Positions 6,625 to 14,292 are shown, numbered from the stretch's first letter. The stretch is DNA of 16,407 bases from Bacteroidota bacterium (GCA_012838685.1 DUOU01000178.1:1-16407); one strand, 5' to 3'. Numbers and translations are program-made. Notes: generated from the sequence alone by a model not told the origin.

Positions 6625-7704
6625 ATGAAAAGATCAATTTATAAATCGTTGGCAATAGCGGCTATTCTCGCGATTGCTCCATCTTCACTGTCCGCTCGGG
6701 AGGTAATCAAGGAGTTCAAAAAAGAGTACACTGCCCAACAAGGCAACACGCTTGAGCTGGACAATAAATATGGAGATATTATTGTGACTACCGGTAACGA
6801 CAATAAAATTGTTGTAAATGTTGTTGTTACTTTGAGCCATCCCGATCAGGATAGGGCTGAGAGGGATATCTCTTATATTAATGTTGAATTCGCGGAGTTT
6901 CCAGGGAACTTTTCGGTAAAAACGGTTATGGACACTAAATTTAATGTGGCGGCTTGGGGAGGAAAAAATAAAAAATTTGAGATAAAGTATATGGTATCGG
7001 CGCCATCCTGGATAGATCTTTCCGTGATAAACAAATATGGCAGCGTGGAGGTTGGCCAACTTGACGGGAGATTCGTGGCTAATGTGCAGTATGGTGACCT
7101 TACAGTTTCTGGACTTTCGAGAGGCAATGTCAAGCCGGTAAACAACATCAATATATCCTATGGAAACGTTAAAATAGGTGAGGCCGGATGGCTGGATTTT
7201 ACGGCGAAATATTCATCGGATATCACTGTTGGCCAGGTTCAGGCTATCGCCATGGATACAAAATATTCCAAAATAGATATGGATGATGTAAGCTCAATTG
7301 TAATTAATTCCAGATACGATAAATATAATCTGGGAAATGTTAACAATATGGTTGTTAATGGAGGGTATACCGACTTTAATGTGGTTTCCATAACAAAAAA
7401 ATTGGATCTAGAATGTAAGTATGGTTCGTTCAAAACAGGCTCGGTTTCGGCTGGATTTGAACAGATTGACATCAATACATCATATACGGATGTCTCCTTG
7501 ATGATCGACAGTGAAGCTTCCTATGAACTTGACGCCAATATCTCTAATGGGAAAATTGAATTTGACGATAAGCTTTTTGACCGCCAAAAACAGATAATCA
7601 ACAAATCTTCCACCGAACTGGAAGGGACGGTCAATTCCTCCTCAAACGGACAAGCCGGAAAAGTGTTTATTCAGGCCTCTTATGGAAATATAAAATTAAA
7701 TTGA
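6625..7704 (+). CDS. secreted DUF4097-type repeat protein (putative beta-helix adhesin-like)
   Basis: 359 residues. The N-terminus is a clear signal peptide (MKRS, hydrophobic core to about 20, likely cleavage after A24 in SLSA/REV); there is no lipobox or membrane segment, so it is exported to the periplasm or beyond. The rest is rich in short beta strands with a repeated Y-[GST]-x-[IV] pattern: tyrosines at 49, 138, 156, 179, 196, 214, 231, 248, 266, 287 and 353. In the middle these are spaced 17-18 residues, as expected for coils of a right-handed beta-helix. This matches DUF4097-like proteins of Bacteroidota, sometimes annotated as putative adhesins; no function is established. Sequence between 50 and 130 and between 300 and 345 departs from the pattern. 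The gene begins 90 bases after the rocD terminator, with A-rich DNA before the ATG. Its TGA lies inside the end of convergent recN. Confidence 0.82.
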   Translation: MKRSIYKSLAIAAILAIAPSSLSAREVIKEFKKEYTAQQGNTLELDNKYGDIIVTTGNDNKIVVNVVVTLSHPDQDRAERDISYINVEFAEFPGNFSVKTVMDTKFNVAAWGGKNKKFEIKYMVSAPSWIDLSVINKYGSVEVGQLDGRFVANVQYGDLTVSGLSRGNVKPVNNINISYGNVKIGEAGWLDFTAKYSSDITVGQVQAIAMDTKYSKIDMDDVSSIVINSRYDKYNLGNVNNMVVNGGYTDFNVVSITKKLDLECKYGSFKTGSVSAGFEQIDINTSYTDVSLMIDSEASYELDANISNGKIEFDDKLFDRQKQIINKSSTELEGTVNSSSNGQAGKVFIQASYGNIKLN

Positions 7705-9369
7705 CGTTTGGCCGTTGGACAACAACTCCTTGGCGTTTGTTAAGGCAGCTTGGGTTATCTCACTGCCACTGAGAAGACGGGCTATTTCAACAATCCGTTC
7801 TTCATTTGTCAAAAGCTTTATCCTGGTGACCGTTGCTTCACCGGAATCATCTTTATAGACATGATAGTGGATGTTGCCCCGTGCCGCCACTTGTGGCAGG
7901 TGGGGTATATTTATCACCTGCATGAAACGGCCCATTTCATTGAGAATGACACCTACCTTGTTGGCCACCTCCCCGGAAACGCCCGAGTCTATCTCATCGA
8001 ATATTATGGTTGGTAACCCCGAATTTTTGGAAAGAAATGACTTTAGACTTAACATGACGCGCGAAAGTTCACCACCTGACGCAATTTTCGCGAGATTTTC
8101 AGGCTCTATCTGTTTGTTCGCCGAGAACATGAATTCAGCCCTGTTTTTTCCGGTGGGGGTGAAATCGCTCGTATCCGTGAGTTCAATATGAAATCTGGCA
8201 TTAACCATTCCGAGATTTCTGAGAAGCTCGGTGACTTTATGCTCAACTTCCGGCAATACATCTCTTCTCGATTTTGAAATATTGGCCGCGAGTTGTTCCA
8301 ATTCAACAATTTGTTTTGCTATCGCGGATTCAAGTTCAATAATCCGGTCGTCACTTGTCACCAAACGGTCAACAATATTCTTGATCTCAACTTTTTTTGA
8401 TAGTAGCTCATCAATATCGTTGACCCTGTGTTTTCGCATCAAAGTATACAAAAGATCTATTCTTTCCCCGATAATTAACAGTCTTTCAGGATTTGCTTCA
8501 GTTGCTTCGGCTATTTTAGCTATCTCCGATGCTATATCATCCAGCTCTATGTAGACAGATTCTGTACGACCCAACAGTTCATCGCCCTTATCAAGATAAC
8601 CCGCTATCTTTGACAGGCAACCCTTTAACTCTTTAAGCATCTCGAGAATGGAAGGGGAGTCGTCCGAATAAAACAGGTCAGCGGCATTGGTAAGCCCGCT
8701 TTTTATCTCCTCCGCGTGGTTCAGGACTTCTTGCTCTTTTTCGAGCTCTTCCAGCTCACCGGCAACCAGCTTGGCGTTTTCAAGCTGTTCTATCTGAAAA
8801 GAGTAATATTCAAAGTCAGCCCTGTTTTTTTCGTAGTTTTCCTTTAAACCATCATACTCCTTTTTATCTGTTTTGTATTTCTTGAAAAGTTTTGAATACT
8901 CTTCCCTGGGTTTAACCGTTTCAGTGAACGAATCGAGAACCGACAACTGGAACTGGCTCTCATTGAGCATAAGGGTCTGGTGTTGTGAATGTATGTCTAT
9001 AAGTTTGTCGCCTATCTCGCTCAACTGGGAGAGATTAACGGGAGTGTCGTTTATAAAAGCCCTTGATTTGCCTGCCGGATTTATCTCCCTTCTGATAATT
9101 GTGATCGCTGAGTAGTCTATCTCGAATTTTTCAAAAAAACCGTCCAGGCCATAACCATCTATGTTAAAGGTACCCTCAACAACGCATTTATCTGTTTTAT
9201 TCAGGAGCACGGATGTATCGGCACGACTGCCCAAAATCAAGGATAACGCTCCGAGAAGGATTGATTTTCCGGCCCCTGTCTCTCCGGTGATTATGGTAAG
9301 ACCGTTACCAAAGTCTATGTCAAGCTCCTCGATAAGCGCATAATTTTTTACAAAAAGTTTTGTGAGCAT
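7696..9369 (-). CDS. recN: DNA repair protein RecN
   Basis: 557 residues, the usual RecN length. This SMC-like ATPase acts in double-strand-break repair. N-terminal half-head: MLTKLFVKNYALIEEL, with Walker A GETGAGKS (29-36). A long central charged coiled-coil region (about 150-370) includes the arms. C-terminal half-head: ABC signature SGGELSRVML (431-440), Walker B TIIFDEIDSGVSG (454-466) and HLPQVAA (490-496). The H-loop region reads INIPHLPQ where I expect ITHLPQ in most homologues, so a proline replaces the usual threonine before the histidine. It is the last gene of the bamD operon, starting 16 bases after the DUF4835 stop. It overlaps the convergent DUF4097-type gene by 9 bases (7696-7704), and no terminator hairpin was seen. 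Confidence 0.96.
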   Translation of the reverse strand: MLTKLFVKNYALIEELDIDFGNGLTIITGETGAGKSILLGALSLILGSRADTSVLLNKTDKCVVEGTFNIDGYGLDGFFEKFEIDYSAITIIRREINPAGKSRAFINDTPVNLSQLSEIGDKLIDIHSQHQTLMLNESQFQLSVLDSFTETVKPREEYSKLFKKYKTDKKEYDGLKENYEKNRADFEYYSFQIEQLENAKLVAGELEELEKEQEVLNHAEEIKSGLTNAADLFYSDDSPSILEMLKELKGCLSKIAGYLDKGDELLGRTESVYIELDDIASEIAKIAEATEANPERLLIIGERIDLLYTLMRKHRVNDIDELLSKKVEIKNIVDRLVTSDDRIIELESAIAKQIVELEQLAANISKSRRDVLPEVEHKVTELLRNLGMVNARFHIELTDTSDFTPTGKNRAEFMFSANKQIEPENLAKIASGGELSRVMLSLKSFLSKNSGLPTIIFDEIDSGVSGEVANKVGVILNEMGRFMQVINIPHLPQVAARGNIHYHVYKDDSGEATVTRIKLLTNEERIVEIARLLSGSEITQAALTNAKELLSNGQTSI

Positions 9370-9385
9370 AACCTTTCCCTGATTA

Positions 9386-10312
9386 CTATGACGCGATTAA
9401 AATCTTCTCGTATTTTGTTCTGTTGGCGGCATCGATCTCTATCAATATTTCAACAACCCGACTTTTTTCGTCGGGGAACGACCCCGAGAAAATATTGACT
9501 AACTCATCGGACTTGGCATCTGTAACCAAAGTTAGAAGATACAGATAAGGATCGGGTTGTTTACGATATACCTGTTGTATCAGCTTCAGGCTCTCAGCAA
9601 TTGATGTCCTCGCGTCCGCTATCCGGGATTCCATAATGTCTAGTCCGTTACGGTGATACTGATATAAAAACAGTCTTACATCTTCATATTCCTTATCTAG
9701 AATGTTCTTGACAAGCCAGTATCTGTTCTTGTTTCTTGACCCGTCATAGGGTTTCCATCCCGCTTCCGGCGCGCTTTGGGCGTTTGAAACGATTTTGTCG
9801 GCCAAGGCGAAATATTCCGTGCCTCCCAGTGGGGAGAAGGTATCGTAGTCAAAACCAATAATCATGTAGGCATAGTAGGCGAGTATGGAGACCAGGCTCG
9901 ACCTGTAGGTAGATGGGTCAAATTCAAGTGGCTGGAACTCGACATACCTAAATCTTATATTATTGTCGATAAAATTGAGAACGGTGGAATTGTATGTTGA
10001 ATTATAAACCGGTCTCTTAAGTTGTATCTGGAGTGTTCCGCTAAACTCGTCGGATGAAATCTGTTCGGTTAAGGTGAATATCAGGTTACATTCTATTCTT
10101 TCATTATAGGTAAACAGGTTGTTTGTCCATGTTGTATTGTTCATGAAATCATATATATCGCTCTGCATATTCTGGAAAAGAGTTCTGTTTGAACCCTGGA
10201 TGCGCTGGGCAGATATCTGGACATTGCATTTTAGTTCCTGGCCGTTCGCCGGCACGAGCAAAAACAATAATCCAATTGTTCGCAGAAAAAATATTTTTAA
10301 GATTTTTCTCAT
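9386..10312 (-). CDS. DUF4835 family exported protein (possible type IX secretion component PorD)
   Basis: 308 residues from the ATG at 10310-10312. It begins with a signal peptide (MRKILKIFF, hydrophobic run, VPANG/QE cleavage near residue 24), so it is periplasmic or outer-membrane associated. An in-frame GTG at 10325-10327 would add five residues and overlap the coaBC stop as GTGA; either start is possible. The body has no membrane segment and matches what I know of DUF4835 proteins in Bacteroidota: a conserved N-terminal half (ELKCNVQISAQRIQG near its start) and a position between coaBC and recN. From memory, members of this family have been named PorD in type IX secretion; that is recollection, not shown here. 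Its place in an operon with bamD fits a role in the cell envelope. Confidence 0.82.
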   Translation of the reverse strand: MRKILKIFFLRTIGLLFLLVPANGQELKCNVQISAQRIQGSNRTLFQNMQSDIYDFMNNTTWTNNLFTYNERIECNLIFTLTEQISSDEFSGTLQIQLKRPVYNSTYNSTVLNFIDNNIRFRYVEFQPLEFDPSTYRSSLVSILAYYAYMIIGFDYDTFSPLGGTEYFALADKIVSNAQSAPEAGWKPYDGSRNKNRYWLVKNILDKEYEDVRLFLYQYHRNGLDIMESRIADARTSIAESLKLIQQVYRKQPDPYLYLLTLVTDAKSDELVNIFSGSFPDEKSRVVEILIEIDAANRTKYEKILIAS

Positions 10313-10323
10313 AAATATCCGGG

Positions 10324-11535
10324 TCACATCATTGAAATTATCTTCTTGATTATATCCTCCGCCACCTGATACTTGGATTTCAATTCAAATTTATCAATTT
10401 TATCGAACTTGTCAATTATTGTAATTTTGTTGGTGTCGAATCCAAATCCGGCCTCATTGTCGTTCAATGAGTTCAATACAATAATATCAAGATTTTTTTT
10501 CAGTAGCTTCTTTTTCGCGTTAATGGTTTCGTTTTCAGTTTCAAGGGCGAAACCGACCAAAATTTGGTCATCTCTCTTAATTTTTCCCATACTCTCGGCA
10601 ATATCCATAGTACCGGTAAGTTCAAGGGAAAATCCCGATTTTTTGGATTTAATTTTTTGTCCGACATACTCTGCCGGTTTGAAATCCGCGACAGCGGCCG
10701 ATAATATGGCAATATCGCTTTCGGGAAAAATAGAGATACATTTTTCGGCCATATCATCGGCTGAAATAACATCAATAACCTTAACTTTTCTGTTTTTGGG
10801 AAGGATGTTCACCGGTCCCAATACCAAAGTTACATCGAAGCCATGGTCAGCGGCGACATCGGCTAGGGCAATACCCATTTTTCCGGTAGAATGGTTACTG
10901 ATATAGCGGACCGGATCGATGGCCTCCCTGGTCGGGCCTGCGTTGACCAGCAGTTTTTTGCCGTTAGCTTTGGGGTTCAGTTTTTTTTTTGAAAACCAAT
11001 ATTTGATCTCATCCACTATCCTTTCGGGTTCGGCCATCCTGCCTTTGCCCGTAAGTCCGCTCGCCAGATCCCCTTCGTCGGGTTCGATAAAATAATTGCC
11101 ATATGACAACAATGTCGCGATATTTCTTTTTGTTGCGGGATGGTTGAGCATATCCGCATCCATGGCGGGAGCGATGAACACGGGACATTTAGCCGATAGA
11201 TATGTGGTCAGCAAAAGATTGTCGGCTATTCCATTGGCCATCTTGGCAATAGTGTTGGCCGTAGCGGGAGCGACCAAAAAGAGATCGGACCAAAGTCCCA
11301 GATCAACGTGGCTGTTCCAGTCGCCGTTTTCAGGATTGAAAAATTCGCATACTACGGGATTTTTAGCGAGAGTTGCCAATGTAAGCGGGGTAATAAACTT
11401 TTTGGCGTTTTCTGTCATTACAACCTTTACGTTCGCGCCATCCTTAACAAATAACCGTATAATTGTGGCGGTTTTGTATGCCGCGATTCCCCCGGTAACC
11501 CCAATAAGTATGTTTTTGTTTTCCAGCATATTCAT
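10324..11535 (-). CDS. coaBC: bifunctional phosphopantothenoylcysteine decarboxylase / phosphopantothenate-cysteine ligase
   Basis: 403 residues, covering both domains. The product makes 4'-phosphopantetheine precursors for coenzyme A: CoaB joins cysteine to phosphopantothenate and CoaC decarboxylates the product using FMN. CoaC part (1-185): GVTGGIAAYK (12-21), catalytic H76 in NSHVDLGLW, APATANTIAK (89-98), APAMDADM (122-129). CoaB part (about 190-403): NAGPTREAIDPVR (198-210), SNHSTGKMG (213-221), LSAAVADFKP (278-287), KIKSKK (294-299). In the CoaC substrate-flap motif the usual ACGD is ASGL (158-161), so the reductive cysteine is a serine; I recall other Bacteroidota also lacking this cysteine. 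The start may be ATG 11535 or ATG 11529. It lies 16 bases after rpoZ. Confidence 0.95.
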   Translation of the reverse strand: MNMLENKNILIGVTGGIAAYKTATIIRLFVKDGANVKVVMTENAKKFITPLTLATLAKNPVVCEFFNPENGDWNSHVDLGLWSDLFLVAPATANTIAKMANGIADNLLLTTYLSAKCPVFIAPAMDADMLNHPATKRNIATLLSYGNYFIEPDEGDLASGLTGKGRMAEPERIVDEIKYWFSKKKLNPKANGKKLLVNAGPTREAIDPVRYISNHSTGKMGIALADVAADHGFDVTLVLGPVNILPKNRKVKVIDVISADDMAEKCISIFPESDIAILSAAVADFKPAEYVGQKIKSKKSGFSLELTGTMDIAESMGKIKRDDQILVGFALETENETINAKKKLLKKNLDIIVLNSLNDNEAGFGFDTNKITIIDKFDKIDKFELKSKYQVAEDIIKKIISMM

Positions 11536-11551
11536 GCTGATTTTTGTTGTT

Positions 11552-11881
11552 CTATTTCAGGGATCTGTCGGGATTCCTGAAAAATATCTTGTCTTCCTCC
11601 CATTCCTGAAGCGCTATCAAAGTTGGCTTGGGAAGCCTTTCGTAAAATTTGGATATCTCTATCTGCTCGCGGTTTTCAAAGACCTCTTCAAGATTGTCGC
11701 TGTATGAGGCGAATTCCTCTAATTTCTTGTTGAGTTTCTGTTTCATCTCAACCGCGATCTGGTCAGCCCTGCGAGAAACAATTACAACAGTTTCATACAC
11801 ATTTTCGGTCTTTTTCATCAGAAGTTCCAGATCACGTGTAACCGTGCTTGTAGGTGCGTTTGATTTTCTATAGTATTCCAT
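11552..11881 (-). CDS. rpoZ: RNA polymerase omega subunit, Bacteroidota type
   Basis: 109 residues. The Bacteroidota omega subunit is longer than and distant from the E. coli form. This one has its recognisable blocks: NAPTSTVTRD (8-17), a helix around NVYETVVIVSRRADQIAVEM corresponding to the omega/Rpb6 core, and a C-terminal LEEVFENREQIEISKFYERLPKP. It binds the beta' subunit and helps core assembly. The ATG at 11879-11881 lies 3 bases after the bamD stop and coaBC begins 16 bases after its own stop, so translation of the three is probably linked. Confidence 0.92.
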   Translation of the reverse strand: MEYYRKSNAPTSTVTRDLELLMKKTENVYETVVIVSRRADQIAVEMKQKLNKKLEEFASYSDNLEEVFENREQIEISKFYERLPKPTLIALQEWEEDKIFFRNPDRSLK

Positions 11882-11884
11882 GGT

Positions 11885-12709
11885 TTATTGAATATCACTT
11901 GTAGTTTCTGTATCCTGTATATCTATATTGAGAAATTTCGCTGAAGATATATAAATTCTTCTGGCTTCTTTTGAATAGACACTTGACGGAAATTCTTCTG
12001 AGAAGGAGAAATATTCCTCAAATGCCTCCTGATATCTTTCCTGTTGCCGGTCAGGGACACTGTTCGCGGCATATTTATATAATGAACTTAGTCTCAAATA
12101 CATCATCTCTTCCCTGAATTTTGAATCGGAATATGTGTTGAGACTATTTGTTAATGCCGTGATAGCGGCCTTGTATTGGTCCATATCATAATATAATCTG
12201 GCGCTCAGATAAGATTTTTCAGCAAGTCTCTCATTTAGCTCTTTTATCTTCTCATTGCATTCGTCCACTCTGGAACTGTTGGGATATTTCGCGACAAAAT
12301 ATGAGAAATCATTGATAGCGGTGGTGGTGTATTCCTGATCAAGTTCAGCCCGGGGCGACAAGATATAGTTGCACATAGCTATATAATAGTACGCATCCTC
12401 GGCATAAGGTCCATACTGAAATGTGTTATAAAAATTCTGGAACGCCGTAACAGCGGAATAATAATCCCTCATATTATAAAAACAGTTGGCGTAGATCCAT
12501 GACATCTCTTCAGCATCATCGGTAAATCTGAACCTGGGCATTACCTGTTCAAGCAGTTCCGCGCACTTTACATACTTTCCCTCTTCATAAAACTGTTTGG
12601 CCGTAGCCCATTTCAGATCATAATCCGACCCTTTAACCAGTTTCGCGTAATTACTGCACGATGCTAAAAGTCCCAGAAAAAGCAAAAATATGGTCGTGTA
12701 ATTTTTCAT
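11885..12709 (-). CDS. bamD: outer-membrane assembly lipoprotein BamD
   Basis: 274 residues from the ATG at 12707-12709. A longer reading (start 12775) contains the promoter at 12725-12755 and puts the lipoprotein signal 22 residues in, so it is rejected. The signal is MKNYTTIFLLFLGLLASC with lipobox LASC and lipidated C18. The mature part is a string of TPR-like helical repeats (about 33-240): KQFYEEGKYVKCAELLEQV, a DYYSAVTAFQNFYNTF repeat, YAEDAYYYIAMC, then INDFSYFVAKYP and YKAAITALTNSLNTYSD, as in BamD/YfiO proteins. It is anchored to the inner face of the outer membrane and works with BamA in folding beta-barrel proteins. It is the first gene of the operon bamD-rpoZ-coaBC-DUF4835-recN. 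Confidence 0.93.
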   Translation of the reverse strand: MKNYTTIFLLFLGLLASCSNYAKLVKGSDYDLKWATAKQFYEEGKYVKCAELLEQVMPRFRFTDDAEEMSWIYANCFYNMRDYYSAVTAFQNFYNTFQYGPYAEDAYYYIAMCNYILSPRAELDQEYTTTAINDFSYFVAKYPNSSRVDECNEKIKELNERLAEKSYLSARLYYDMDQYKAAITALTNSLNTYSDSKFREEMMYLRLSSLYKYAANSVPDRQQERYQEAFEEYFSFSEEFPSSVYSKEARRIYISSAKFLNIDIQDTETTSDIQ

Positions 12710-12724
12710 ATTAAAAACGTTGCG

Positions 12725-12755
12725 CAAAGGTATAATAATTTTTGATCCATTGAAA
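12725..12755 (-). promoter_or_regulatory. promoter of the bamD operon
   Basis: On the minus strand TACCTTTG (12732-12725) matches TAnnTTTG exactly, and TTTC (12755-12752), one base off TTTG, lies 19 bases upstream. Transcription would start near 12719, giving a leader of about 10 bases before the ATG at 12709. It serves the five-gene operon and settles the bamD start. Confidence 0.65.
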
Positions 12756-12846
12756 ATTAAATAATGCATGTTCAAACGTTTATTGCTCCTTTATATTGAC
12801 GTTAAAAGTCGGGCAACCTGCTCGTTTTATAAGATCAACTGCCCAC

Positions 12847-12861
12847 AATTGTTTGACAATT
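12847..12861. repeat. inverted repeat AATTGT-TTG-ACAATT
   Basis: A perfect 6-bp inverted repeat with a 3-base spacer lies in the middle of the divergent region between the bamD promoter and the promoter of the alpha-oxoamine synthase. It could be a half-site pair for a dimeric regulator or chance in A/T-rich DNA. Nothing else was seen in 12756-12926. Confidence 0.3.
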
Positions 12862-12926
12862 CAGGTATATAACGAAGTTTCGGATGATTTATTCGCAATT
12901 TTCAAATAATTATGGGTATAAATAGG

Positions 12927-12958
12927 TATGAGTAAAACGATAGCAAAATCTAACTTTG
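12927..12958 (+). promoter_or_regulatory. promoter of the alpha-oxoamine synthase gene
   Basis: TAACTTTG at 12951-12958 matches the Bacteroidota -7 element. TATG at 12927-12930, one base off TTTG, lies 20 bases upstream. The transcript would start near 12964, about 17 bases before the ATG at 12981. Confidence 0.6.
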
Positions 12959-12980
12959 TACAGTTTTTAACAATACAGAT

Positions 12981-14231
12981 ATGGACATTTTTGACAAAAT
13001 TAAGAAAAACAAAGGGGCTTTGGGCCAGTATGCCTACTTTGCTGACGGGTATTTCATGTTTCCAAAGCTTGAAGGAGAGATAAAACCCAGAATGAGGTTT
13101 ATGGGTAAAGAGGTGTTGACCTGGAGTTTGAACAACTATCTTGGGTTAGCCAACAATCCTGAAATAAGGGAAGCCGATTCAAAAGCAACAGCGGAATTTG
13201 GCCTGGCTTATCAGATGGGAGCCAGAATGATGTCGGGTCAAACAAAATATCATGAGCAATTCGAAGCTTTGGCGGCTGAGTTTGTCGGCAAGGAAGACGC
13301 CTATTTGTTGAACTTCGGTTATCAAGGTATGGTATCCCTGATTGACGCTCTGACCGATAGGAGGGATGTTATTGTATACGACTCTGAATCTCATGCCTGC
13401 ATAATGGATGGAATGAGACTGCATATCGGAAAAAGATTTATGTTCAAACACAATGATGTAGAGAGTTTTGAAAAACAACTTGATCATGCCAAGAATGTAG
13501 CGGAACAGACTGGCGGTGGTATCCTGGTCATTACGGAGGGAGTTTTCGGAATGGCCGGTGATTTGGGTATGCTCGATAAAATTGTGCCATACAAGAAAAA
13601 ATATAATTTCAGGCTTCTTGTGGACGATGCTCACGGTTTTGGAACAATGGGAGCAACAGGTGCGGGAACGGGTGAGCATTTCGGGGTACAGGATGAAATT
13701 GATATCTATTTCGCCACTTTCGCCAAATCAATGGCGGGAATCGGAGGGTTCATCGCATCTACCAAGGAGGTGATTAAATTTCTTAAATATAACCTTCGCT
13801 CACAGATATACGCGAAATCGTTGCCTGTGGCAATGACTATTGGAGCCACAAAACGACTTGAATACATAAAAGCCCATCCTGAATTGAGAGAGAACCTTTG
13901 GACCATTGTCAACGCATTGCAGAAAGGATTCCGCGATGCGGGACTGGATATCGGAAACACCGCGTCACCGGTAACACCGGTATTTATGAAATGTCCACTT
14001 GAGGCTGTCACACAGTTGGTATTCGACCTGAGGGAAAATTATGCCATATTCTGCTCAACAGTAATTTATCCCGTGGTTCCAAAGGATGTTGTTATGCTCC
14101 GAATTATCCCCACAGCTGTCCATACTCTTCAGGATGTTGAGTACACTGTTAAAGCGTTCAAGGAGATTAAACACAAACTTGATAATAATATGTATCCACA
14201 TGAGATGGCGGATTTCTCGAAATTACTATAG
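12981..14231 (+). CDS. alpha-oxoamine synthase (serine palmitoyltransferase / KBL / AONS family)
   Basis: 416 residues, PLP fold-type I. Enzymes of this family condense an amino acid with an acyl-CoA and release CO2 and CoA. Seen: N-terminal SLNNYLGLANNP (49-60), SGQTKYHEQFE (85-95), DSESHACIMDG (134-144, with H138 stacking on PLP), DDAHGFGTMG (215-224, with D215 and H218), and TFAKS (246-250, with K249 as Schiff-base lysine). The conserved block NLRSQIYAKSLPVAM (271-285) follows. In Bacteroidota, members make sphingoid bases (serine plus palmitoyl-CoA) or, with cysteate, sulfonolipid precursors; others are KBL or BioF. This sequence belongs to a widespread Bacteroidota subgroup that, from memory, differs from the characterised Sphingobacterium and Bacteroides Spt, so the substrate is left open. 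It has its own promoter and terminator. Confidence 0.85.
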   Translation: MDIFDKIKKNKGALGQYAYFADGYFMFPKLEGEIKPRMRFMGKEVLTWSLNNYLGLANNPEIREADSKATAEFGLAYQMGARMMSGQTKYHEQFEALAAEFVGKEDAYLLNFGYQGMVSLIDALTDRRDVIVYDSESHACIMDGMRLHIGKRFMFKHNDVESFEKQLDHAKNVAEQTGGGILVITEGVFGMAGDLGMLDKIVPYKKKYNFRLLVDDAHGFGTMGATGAGTGEHFGVQDEIDIYFATFAKSMAGIGGFIASTKEVIKFLKYNLRSQIYAKSLPVAMTIGATKRLEYIKAHPELRENLWTIVNALQKGFRDAGLDIGNTASPVTPVFMKCPLEAVTQLVFDLRENYAIFCSTVIYPVVPKDVVMLRIIPTAVHTLQDVEYTVKAFKEIKHKLDNNMYPHEMADFSKLL

Positions 14232-14253
14232 ATCAATTATTTGACAATAGATT

Positions 14254-14292
14254 AAGGGGGTGTCGTTTTTGATATCCCCTTTTGTTTGTTAT
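14254..14292 (+). terminator. intrinsic terminator after the alpha-oxoamine synthase
   Basis: An 11-bp stem (14254-14264 with 14271-14281, two G-T pairs, core GGGG/CCCC) with a 6-base loop is followed by TTGTTTGTTATT. It starts 22 bases after the TAG stop. With the promoter at 12927-12958 it makes the gene a single-gene unit. Confidence 0.85.

Noticed and set aside
10373..10906. Long plus-strand frame opposite coaBC (177 codons)
   Set aside because: It lies wholly antisense to a well-conserved CoaBC domain and its Ser/Phe/Ile-rich content is what the reverse complement of that gene gives.
11096..11707. 203-codon plus-strand frame opposite coaBC and rpoZ
   Set aside because: It is antisense to two recognised genes and crosses their junction; no family resemblance.
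13179..13679. 166-codon minus-strand frame inside the alpha-oxoamine synthase
   Set aside because: It is antisense to intact catalytic motifs and has no signal of its own.
730..14231. Three PLP fold-type I enzymes as a duplicated cluster
   Set aside because: They belong to class I/II aminotransferase, class III aminotransferase and alpha-oxoamine synthase groups, with separate transcription units and little similarity beyond the fold.
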